A stretch of DNA of 6,629 nucleotides from Clostridia bacterium (GTDB taxonomy: Bacteria > Bacillota_A > Clostridia > Oscillospirales > CAG-272), in assembly GCA_017935805.1 (NCBI GenBank), contig JAGBGV010000031.1:1-6629 (forward strand), written 5' to 3'. This document shows, in pieces, positions 1 to 5,264 of the stretch (its first letter is position 1; every line of letters begins with the position of its first letter). The notes beneath the pieces were generated by a model, which saw only the letters and a program-made list of their open reading frames with translations, was not told the origin of the DNA and ran no database searches. Position numbers and translations under genes: made by a program.

Positions 1-75
1 GAATTCCTCGGCGAGCCCAACTCTCACAAGGCTCATGAGCTTCTCCATACACACTATGTAAAGCGCAGCAAATAA
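1..75 (+). CDS. [FeFe] hydrogenase, C-terminal end only (partial, 5' end outside window)
   Basis: Frame 1 is open from the first base and reads 24 residues to a TAA stop. The peptide contains EFLGEPNSHKAHELLHTHY, which I recognise as the extreme C-terminus of iron-only hydrogenases: the small-subunit-like domain (PF02256 type) usually ends in a LYEEFLGEP...HELLHTHY pattern. These enzymes make or consume H2 at the H-cluster in fermenting anaerobes, often as the catalytic subunit of an NAD(P)-linked, electron-bifurcating complex. The catalytic cysteines lie upstream of the window, so the subtype (HydA or HndD-like) cannot be decided. The gene runs opposite to everything else in the window and ends 19 bases before a plus-strand terminator. 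The assignment rests on a short but distinctive tail. Confidence 0.82.
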   Translation, partial: EFLGEPNSHKAHELLHTHYVKRSK

Positions 76-94
76 GATAAGCTAAATAATAAAT

Positions 95-132
95 CGGAAG
101 GGTACTCGAATGGGTATCCTTCCGTTGTTTTT
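95..132 (+). terminator. Rho-independent terminator of the hydrogenase gene
   Basis: Two 13-base arms (95-107 and 112-124) pair around a GAAT loop, and a T-rich run (TTGTTTTT) follows at 125-132. In plus-strand RNA all 13 positions pair, two of them as G-U wobbles. In minus-strand RNA those two positions would be A-C mismatches. The hairpin therefore belongs to the plus strand and closes the hydrogenase transcript. Confidence 0.9.
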
Positions 133-138
133 AGCAAC

Positions 139-170
139 AAAAAAGAACTCACTTAACATGAGCTCTTTTT
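139..170 (-). terminator. Rho-independent terminator of the interrupted AT-rich gene
   Basis: Arms at 140-151 and 159-170 enclose a 7-base loop. The minus-strand transcript pairs at all 12 positions with one G-U wobble, and the 3' arm ends in a run of U residues. On the plus strand the same position is an A-C mismatch, so the minus direction is preferred, although a T run on the plus side may allow some activity both ways. It lies 4 bases past the stop of the broken gene and back to back with the hydrogenase terminator. Confidence 0.82.
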
Positions 171-173
171 CAA

Positions 174-656
174 TTAATAATAGAATTCTTCAACACTCAA
201 AAAATGAATAAATTCGTAGATAAATGCTTCACATATATCTATCGGGAATGAGAAAGAAAATCCTATTTCATTTTCACTGCTATGTGCGATGCTGCCTTTC
301 AAATCTTGTATAGACATATTTTTACTATAGAAGTCACTTAAATAGTTTTCGACTCCATAAGCTTCAAATTCGTAATTGGTGAGTTTGTTATAATCATATT
401 CTAACGCGACATTTCGTTTCAGTTTAGTTGTGACTGTGATTTTTTCAAAAGAAATTTATATATCGCATAATCCCATAATATTAACTTCAGGTATGGGAAA
501 GGAATTACGAATCCATTTGTTTTCATTGTTTTTATTGTAATGACCATTGTACCAACCGTATTTGACATTATCAATATCTTTTAATATGCGTATTATTTTA
601 TTTTGCTTTTCTTCAAGTGGTTGATAAATAGAATTGAGAAACGCAGTGTTATTCAT
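174..656 (-). pseudogene. Small AT-rich gene of unknown function, interrupted by one in-frame TAA
   Basis: From the ATG at 656-654 the frame encodes 66 residues starting MNNTAFLNSIYQ, hits TAA at 456-458, then continues in the same frame for 93 more residues (starting ISFEKITVTTKLKR, ending FLSVEEFYY) to a TAA at 174-176. The two halves join without any frame change, so one nonsense codon, for example GAA to TAA, explains the break. The whole protein would be about 160 residues, soluble, rich in Asn, Tyr, Phe and Glu, with no signal peptide or membrane segment. I do not recognise the family with confidence. The ATG at 656 is chosen because GGAGGG (661-666) sits just before it; the longer in-frame start at 695 falls inside the promoter spacer and cannot be on the transcript. 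Promoter, ribosome binding site and terminator are intact, so the loss looks recent or is a sequencing error. GC is about 29%, much lower than the neighbours, which suggests a separate origin. The first 66 residues could still be made as a truncated protein. Confidence 0.75.
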
Positions 657-683
657 ATCGCCCTCCGATGCAATTATAGAAGA

Positions 684-712
684 ATTATAACACAAAGGCA
701 GTTATGAGTCAA
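684..712 (-). promoter_or_regulatory. Sigma-A type promoter of the interrupted gene
   Basis: On the minus strand TTGACT (707-712, 5 of 6 to consensus) and a perfect TATAAT (684-689) are 17 bases apart, with TGTGT directly before the -10, matching the TRTGn extension of Gram-positive promoters. Transcription should begin near 677, leaving a leader of about 20 bases that contains the GGAGGG at 661-666. It is the strongest promoter match in the window and lies just beyond the terminator of the ThuA-like gene. Confidence 0.85.
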
Positions 713-724
713 TGTGACTACAAC

Positions 725-757
725 AAAAAAGGAACTTCGTTTTGAAGCTCCTTTTTA
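725..757 (-). terminator. Rho-independent terminator of the ThuA-like gene
   Basis: Arms at 726-738 and 744-756 enclose a 5-base loop. In minus-strand RNA all 13 positions pair, one as G-U, and the 3' arm finishes in a U run; on the plus strand that position is A-C. It starts about 14 bases after the ThuA-like stop codon and isolates that gene from the AT-rich unit downstream. Confidence 0.85.
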
Positions 758-770
758 TTTTATATTTGAT

Positions 771-1490
771 TTATTTCTTCCACTCAACTGTAGGCTCTAC
801 ATAGCCGTATGTGATGGGGGCGATAGAATCATTTTTAACGTACTCAACAGCGTTCTTGATTACTCTCTGAACCTTTTCGTTGTAGTATGTGGGAACGCAT
901 TCGTGACCGGGACGGAAGTAGAAGATCTTGCCGTTGCCTCTCTTGAATACGCAGCCGGAACGGAATACTTCGCCGCCTGCGAACCAGCTGATGAATACAA
1001 TCTCGTCGGGAGTGGGGATGATGAAGTGCTCGCCGTACATCTCCTCTTCCTCGATTATGATGTTCTCGCCGATACCCTGAACGATGGGATGAGTGGGATC
1101 AACTACCCAGAGGATCTCCTTCTCATTGTCGTCACGCCACTTGAGCTCGCCGGCATCAGTACCGCAGAGCTTCTTGAATATCTTGGAGTTGTGACCGGAG
1201 TGGAGAACAACCAAGCCCATACCTGCCATAACGCGGTTGTACACCTTTTCTACGATCTCATCGGGAACGAGATGGTGACCCATATGACCCCACCAAAGGA
1301 GAACGTCGGTGTTAGCAAGAACTTCATCAGTCATAGTAGTCTGAATATCGTCAAGTGTGCTGGTAGTGCATTCGTGACCTGCTTCGGTGAGGATCTTGGC
1401 AAGCTGACCGTGGATTCCATCGGGATAAATTTCCTTGATCTGCTCGTCGTATTTTTCGTGGAGATATTCGTTGTATATTGTAATTTTCAT
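771..1490 (-). CDS. ThuA-like protein (trehalose-utilisation family, class I glutamine-amidotransferase-like fold)
   Basis: This 239-residue protein resembles the ThuA family (PF06283), named after a trehalose-utilisation operon in rhizobia and built on a class I amidotransferase-like fold. Visible family segments are the N-terminal beta strand and HEK (residues 1-13), WWGHMGH (66-72), GLVVLHSGHNSKIF (92-105), the acidic EEEEMYGEHF stretch (147-156), FISWFAGGEVFRSG (166-179) and YFRPGHE (191-197). The amidotransferase nucleophile Cys is not present: the elbow reads LHSGH, so glutaminase activity is unlikely. Conserved His and Glu residues could bind a metal or sugar, but this is inference. 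There is no signal peptide, so it is probably cytoplasmic. ATG 1490 is chosen over the upstream in-frame ATGs because GGAGG (1499-1503) precedes it by 8 bases. No ThuB-like dehydrogenase or sugar transporter gene is adjacent, so a role in trehalose use cannot be assumed. It lies 58 bases after the second ABC gene, with its own probable promoter. Confidence 0.9.
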   Translation of the reverse strand: MKITIYNEYLHEKYDEQIKEIYPDGIHGQLAKILTEAGHECTTSTLDDIQTTMTDEVLANTDVLLWWGHMGHHLVPDEIVEKVYNRVMAGMGLVVLHSGHNSKIFKKLCGTDAGELKWRDDNEKEILWVVDPTHPIVQGIGENIIIEEEEMYGEHFIIPTPDEIVFISWFAGGEVFRSGCVFKRGNGKIFYFRPGHECVPTYYNEKVQRVIKNAVEYVKNDSIAPITYGYVEPTVEWKK

Positions 1491-1506
1491 GTGAGTTTCC
1501 TCCATA

Positions 1507-1527
1507 GAATTGTGTTCACGCACATTC
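1507..1527. promoter_or_regulatory. Imperfect palindrome in the ThuA-like gene leader (possible operator)
   Basis: TGTG (1511-1514) and CACA (1521-1524) flank six bases, and GAA (1507-1509) and TTC (1525-1527) extend the dyad with a one-base offset. It overlaps the first base of the -10 box and the expected transcription start, a usual place for a repressor site. No regulator gene is nearby and the match may be chance. Confidence 0.3.
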
Positions 1528-1552
1528 TATCACAGAACAGGGAGAAAATCAA
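1524..1552 (-). promoter_or_regulatory. Probable promoter of the ThuA-like gene, overlapping the ABC stop codon
   Basis: On the minus strand TTGATT (1547-1552) and TAGAAT (1524-1529) are 17 bases apart, and TGTGA precedes the -10, giving a TRTGn extension. The -35 box contains the TGA stop (1549-1551) of the upstream ABC gene. The start would be near 1517, giving a leader of about 27 bases with GGAGG at 1499-1503. With no terminator visible before it, ThuA could be transcribed both from here and from the ABC promoter. Confidence 0.65.
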
Positions 1553-3375
1553 CCCTCAAACTGCGAATTGTGCAGAGAATAATAGAATCCTTTTTGAGCC
1601 ATAAGCTCATCGTGGTTGCCATGCTCGATCACTCGTCCGTCGCGCAGAACAAATATTACATCTGCTGATCGAACGGTGGAGAGGCGGTGCGCAATAACAA
1701 ATGATGTTCGACCTGCCATAAGCTTGCTCATAGCTGATTGAATTCTCATTTCCGTCATGCTGTCAACATTGGATGTCGCCTCGTCAAGAATCAGAACAGG
1801 TGCATCTGAAATCATAGCACGGGCGATAGTGAGAAGCTGCTTCTGACCCTTGGAAATGTTCACACCTTCGTCAGTGATGACTGTGTCGTATCCGTGGGGT
1901 AGGGCGGTGATAAATGAATGGATTCCCGCAGATTTTGCGGCAGAGACTATCTCATCACGCGAAACCTCACGGGGGGAACCGTATGCAATGTTTTCGGCAA
2001 TAGTACCGCTGAACAGCCAAGTGTCCTGGAGCACCATTGTGTATGAGCGGCGGACTGATAATCGGTTTGCCTTGGCTATGTTCTCACCCTCAAGACGGAT
2101 ATCACCGCTGTCGGGATCGTAGAACCGCATGAGCAAGTTAATTATTGTGGTTTTTCCCGCACCGGTCGGACCTACGATCGCTGCAGTCATGCCGGGGCGC
2201 ACATTCATTGTGAGATCGTGGATTATCTGCTTGTCCTTGGTGTAGCTGAAGTTCACGTCTTCAATATCCACCTTACCGCTGACAAACTTACCGTCATCAG
2301 CCTTGGATTTTGTGAATACAACTGCATTGTCCTCGTCGGGAGTTTCCTCTTCTTCGTCAAGAAGGCGGAACACTCTTTCTGCCGCCGCTGCCGCTGACTG
2401 AAGATCATTAATGATATTAGCCGCTTCGTTGATAGGTCCGCTGAATTTGCGCGAGTATAGAACGTAAGATGCCACGCCTTCAAGCATGATTCCGCCTGAT
2501 AGGTAGAACAGTGAGCCGAAAACTGAAACAAGGCCGAGGGAAACATTGTTGATAAAGTTGATTGTGGGACCAACCATCGTACCGTAATAATCCGCATTGA
2601 AATAAGCATTCGCTGCGCTTTCATTACGGCGAGCAAATCTTGCAATCATGGTAGGCTCGGCAGAGTATGCACGGACAGTTTTCTGACCGGAGAGACATTC
2701 CTCCGCGTATCCGTTCAGCTCGCCCAGCTTGCCGGATCTTGCCCTGAAAAGCGGACGGAACTTGTTTGCCATTTTGGTTGTAACTACCATTGAAAGGGGA
2801 ACGGTTACAGCAAAGATGAGACACAGCTTGGGGGAGATGCTGATCATCATAATAAGTGAACCGATTACCGTTACCACGCTTGATGCTATCTGAACAAGGT
2901 CTGTTGAGAGGGTTGCATTGATGGTGTCAATGTCATAGGAGATACGGGAAATGATGTCGCCTGCCTGGGTGGTGTCGAAGTAACCAACTTTCAGCTTCAT
3001 CAGCTTGGCGAAGATATCCTCGCGCATTTTCTTGACAATACCGCGGGAAAGATTGATCATTACTATCTGAAGCACATATGAGAGAATGCTTGAAAGGACA
3101 TAGGCGATTACCATAAGTGTGCAGAAGTATATGACTTTATCGAAATCTGCCTCGCCCGGGCCTATGCCGATGGCACCGATTGCTTTACCGGAAAGAGAAG
3201 GACCAATCAATGATAAAAGGTTAGCCGCTACAGACAGTATAAGTGCCGCAAGATAACCCCATCTGAATCGATACATGTATTTGAGGAGTCGAAGGAGCAC
3301 CTTAAGCTTTTTCTTTGGCGCGTTGCCGACTACAACGTCTTCGGGTCGTGCGACTTTTGGACCGCCTCTATTCAA
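1549..3375 (-). CDS. ABC exporter half-transporter, subunit with the catalytic ATP-site residues
   Basis: This 608-residue protein is a membrane domain fused to an ATPase domain, in the layout of type IV (MsbA-like) exporters. About six membrane segments lie within residues 40-310 (clear ones near 42-62, 83-108, 160-179, 183-201 and 275-295). The ATPase domain has the aromatic A-loop Tyr (about 378), Walker A GPTGAGKT (402-409), Q-loop Gln (about 450), signature ISKGQ (507-511) in place of LSGGQ, Walker B LILDE with catalytic Glu532, D-loop SNVD and switch His563. It should pair with the product of the gene before it: its Walker motifs, Glu and His, with the partner's ISGGQ, make the active ATP site, while its ISKGQ faces the partner's degenerate site. 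The start is taken as TTG at 3375, placed 8 bases after GGGAGG (3384-3389) and overlapping the upstream stop by 8 bases, which suggests translational coupling. An in-frame ATG at 3432 would overlap by 65 bases and lacks this support. The substrate is unknown; relatives export drugs, lipids or peptides. Confidence 0.93.
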   Translation of the reverse strand: MNRGGPKVARPEDVVVGNAPKKKLKVLLRLLKYMYRFRWGYLAALILSVAANLLSLIGPSLSGKAIGAIGIGPGEADFDKVIYFCTLMVIAYVLSSILSYVLQIVMINLSRGIVKKMREDIFAKLMKLKVGYFDTTQAGDIISRISYDIDTINATLSTDLVQIASSVVTVIGSLIMMISISPKLCLIFAVTVPLSMVVTTKMANKFRPLFRARSGKLGELNGYAEECLSGQKTVRAYSAEPTMIARFARRNESAANAYFNADYYGTMVGPTINFINNVSLGLVSVFGSLFYLSGGIMLEGVASYVLYSRKFSGPINEAANIINDLQSAAAAAERVFRLLDEEEETPDEDNAVVFTKSKADDGKFVSGKVDIEDVNFSYTKDKQIIHDLTMNVRPGMTAAIVGPTGAGKTTIINLLMRFYDPDSGDIRLEGENIAKANRLSVRRSYTMVLQDTWLFSGTIAENIAYGSPREVSRDEIVSAAKSAGIHSFITALPHGYDTVITDEGVNISKGQKQLLTIARAMISDAPVLILDEATSNVDSMTEMRIQSAMSKLMAGRTSFVIAHRLSTVRSADVIFVLRDGRVIEHGNHDELMAQKGFYYSLHNSQFEG

Positions 3376-5101
3376 GGAGAGCACCTCCCATCTGCGAATC
3401 GCTGATCTCTTTATAAAGGGGACAGCTTGCAAGAAGTTCTTCGTGTGTGCCGCTGCCTGTTACAATACCGTCCTCCATAACAAGAATAAGGTCGGCGTGC
3501 ATTATTGATGAAATACGCTGTGCAACGATAACTGAAGTTGTCTTGCCGGCATAGTTTTCGCGAATTGCCATGCGGAGACGAGCGTCTGTTGCGTAGTCAA
3601 GGGCGCTGGAACTATCATCAAGCACGAGTATCTCAGGCACACCTGCAAGCGCACGGCTTAAAATAACACGCTGCTTCTGACCGCCGGAAATGTTCGCTCC
3701 CTTAATGGACAACTCGTAATTCAGTCCACCGGGCTTGTCATTGATGAAATCCTCAGCCTGAGCATGAACGGTTGCGGTTTTTATTTCATCATTGCTGAGT
3801 CCGCGACCGAAGTCAATATTGGTTTCAATGGAATCGGCAAACAAGAAATCGTTCTGGAACGCGGCTCCGAATTTCTTTGAAATCTCATCACGGCTCATCG
3901 AGCGAACATCCCGCCCATCAATTCTCACAGCACCTTCAGTAACATCGTACTGACGCATGAGTAAGGCAATCAGCGTAGTCTTACCGGCGCCTGTGGGTCC
4001 GATAATTCCGAGGGTTTGACCCTTTTTCAAGGTGAAACTGACGTTTTCTACATTATTTTTTATACCGTTGTATGAGAACGATACATTGTCAAACTCGATC
4101 TTTGTTCCGGAGGGCGCTTTTGACGTGCTGTTGAGATAGTGGGAGTCCGGTTGCATATCGTATGGAGTATCAAGCACCTCGCCGATACGGTTGGCAGAAG
4201 CAATAGCACGGGAGCACATAACGAAAATTCTTGTGACGCTCATAAGTGCATTTAGAATGATCGTAAAATATGAGGTGAATGCGATGATTTTTCCGGCTTC
4301 GGAAAGACCTGCATTTACTCTGTATGCTCCGACGAGAATAACGGCCACAAGACCGAGATTAAGGAACAGATTCATCAGCGGACTGGTCAGTGCCATGTTC
4401 AGTGCTGCCTTCTTTTCTGATTTGTTGAGTTCCGAATTGGTGTTGTCAAAACGAGCTCTTTCTGCTTCCTCTTTGCCAAGGGCTTTGATGATTCGAATAC
4501 CCTGTGTATTTTCGCGCACAACACGGGTCATGTTGTCAGTTTCTACCTGCTGGTTGGTGTAAAGAGGGATACCGCGCTTTGTGACAATGATTATTGCCGC
4601 GGTAATAAAGGGCATGACTGCAATAAGCACGAGTGTGAGAACAGGCTCAAGTGTGAAGGCAAGAATAATTCCGCCGATCAGTAGACACGGTGCACGCACA
4701 CCCATTCGCTGTATCATACCGACTACTTGGTGAATATAATAAGTATCTGATGTTAGTCTGGACTCAAGAGAAGGAATAGTGAACTCATCAAGCTGACGGG
4801 CGGATAGATAGGATATGCGCTTGAACAGGTCATTGCGCAGAGTTTCGGTGGTGTCACGGGCAACTCTTGCGGCCATGCGGTTTGCGATAATATTGCCGAG
4901 AATTGCTACAATGGCGCATACAAGCATGATAACACCGCACAAATAGATATTCCGCTTGTTTCCAGTGGGGACAATGTCATCTATGATATATGAGAGAAGC
5001 ATCGGAATGAACAGGTCCATGATTGTTCCGATAAACTTTATTCCGAATCCGACCGACATTCTTCCGAAGAAAGGTCTCACATATGAAATGATATATTTCA
5101 T
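3368..5101 (-). CDS. ABC exporter half-transporter, subunit carrying the degenerate ATP site
   Basis: This 577-residue protein has the same membrane-plus-ATPase architecture: membrane segments near residues 15-42, 52-75, 130-150, 153-175, 238-262 and 270-292, then A-loop Tyr344, Walker A GPTGAGKT (368-375), Q-loop Gln416, canonical-like signature ISGGQ (471-475), Walker B LVLDD (492-496) and D-loop SALD (499-502). Two catalytic positions are altered: Asp496 replaces the Glu after Walker B, and Gln528 (VAQR) replaces the switch His. This is the known pattern of heterodimeric exporters such as TM287/288, BmrCD and LmrCD, where one site binds ATP but hydrolyses poorly. It is therefore the non-catalytic partner of the next gene and not a decayed copy. 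ATG 5101 follows GGAG by 5 bases and lies about 45 bases downstream of a good promoter. It is the first gene of the operon. Confidence 0.94.
   Translation of the reverse strand: MKYIISYVRPFFGRMSVGFGIKFIGTIMDLFIPMLLSYIIDDIVPTGNKRNIYLCGVIMLVCAIVAILGNIIANRMAARVARDTTETLRNDLFKRISYLSARQLDEFTIPSLESRLTSDTYYIHQVVGMIQRMGVRAPCLLIGGIILAFTLEPVLTLVLIAVMPFITAAIIIVTKRGIPLYTNQQVETDNMTRVVRENTQGIRIIKALGKEEAERARFDNTNSELNKSEKKAALNMALTSPLMNLFLNLGLVAVILVGAYRVNAGLSEAGKIIAFTSYFTIILNALMSVTRIFVMCSRAIASANRIGEVLDTPYDMQPDSHYLNSTSKAPSGTKIEFDNVSFSYNGIKNNVENVSFTLKKGQTLGIIGPTGAGKTTLIALLMRQYDVTEGAVRIDGRDVRSMSRDEISKKFGAAFQNDFLFADSIETNIDFGRGLSNDEIKTATVHAQAEDFINDKPGGLNYELSIKGANISGGQKQRVILSRALAGVPEILVLDDSSSALDYATDARLRMAIRENYAGKTTSVIVAQRISSIMHADLILVMEDGIVTGSGTHEELLASCPLYKEISDSQMGGALLE
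3384..3389 (-). promoter_or_regulatory. Ribosome binding site that fixes the TTG start of the second ABC gene
   Basis: GGGAGG lies inside the last codons of the first ABC gene, 8 bases before TTG (3373-3375). The first residues then read MNRGGPKVARPEDV, a short basic N-terminus like that of many such half-transporters. Ribosomes finishing the first gene at the TAG (3368-3370) would be well placed to start here, helping equal synthesis of the two subunits. Confidence 0.75.
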
Positions 5102-5152
5102 GCCGTCTCCATTCTGAAAGAGGTAATATATAATAATGTAACTATTTTTTCA

Positions 5153-5181
5153 ATTATATCACAAAAGTTGCCACCGTGCAA
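5153..5181 (-). promoter_or_regulatory. Promoter of the ABC exporter operon
   Basis: On the minus strand a perfect TATAAT (5153-5158) is preceded by TGTGA, a TRTGn extension, and by a weak -35 TTGCAC (5176-5181, 3 of 6) at 17 bases. The extended -10 could make up for the poor -35. Transcription should start near 5146, about 45 bases before the ATG at 5101. GTGCA is repeated directly at 5176-5180 and 5192-5196, over and just upstream of the -35, which may be a binding site for a regulator. Confidence 0.75.
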
Positions 5182-5214
5182 TAGTTTTGATGTGCAGTTG
5201 ACCTCATTAAAGCA

Positions 5215-5247
5215 ATAAAAAATACCAAAGTGTATAACTTCGGTATT
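5215..5247 (-). terminator. Rho-independent terminator of the UPF0371 gene
   Basis: Arms at 5221-5231 and 5237-5247 pair around a 5-base loop. The minus-strand RNA pairs at all 11 positions with one G-U wobble and continues into a U run (5217-5222). It lies 17 bases after the UPF0371 stop and before the ABC promoter, so the exporter is a separate transcription unit. Confidence 0.85.
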
Positions 5248-5264
5248 CTTTGGTTTATCTTAAC

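Noticed and set aside
1..6. GAATTC at the first base, suggesting a cloned EcoRI fragment end
   Set aside because: It falls in frame within the hydrogenase tail, other GAATTC sites occur inside the window, and no vector sequence is seen, so it is probably coincidence.
456..695. Complete 79-residue gene starting at 695
   Set aside because: The start falls inside the promoter spacer, upstream of the transcription start, and the frame clearly continues past the TAA, so this is the front of an interrupted gene with its start at 656.
714..1604. Plus-strand open frame of 296 codons opposite the ThuA-like gene
   Set aside because: It lies antisense to a clearly recognisable protein family, begins within the promoter and terminator region of minus-strand genes, has no convincing ribosome binding site and resembles no known protein. 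It is a shadow of the codon use of the real gene.
1549..3432. Second ABC gene starting at the ATG at 3432
   Set aside because: It would overlap the first ABC gene by 65 bases and add 19 residues without a visible ribosome binding site; the TTG at 3375 has GGGAGG at ideal spacing.
3368..5101. First ABC gene as a decaying pseudogene because of Asp and Gln at catalytic positions
   Set aside because: The frame is intact, all other motifs are present and these exact substitutions are the known hallmark of the degenerate site in heterodimeric exporters.
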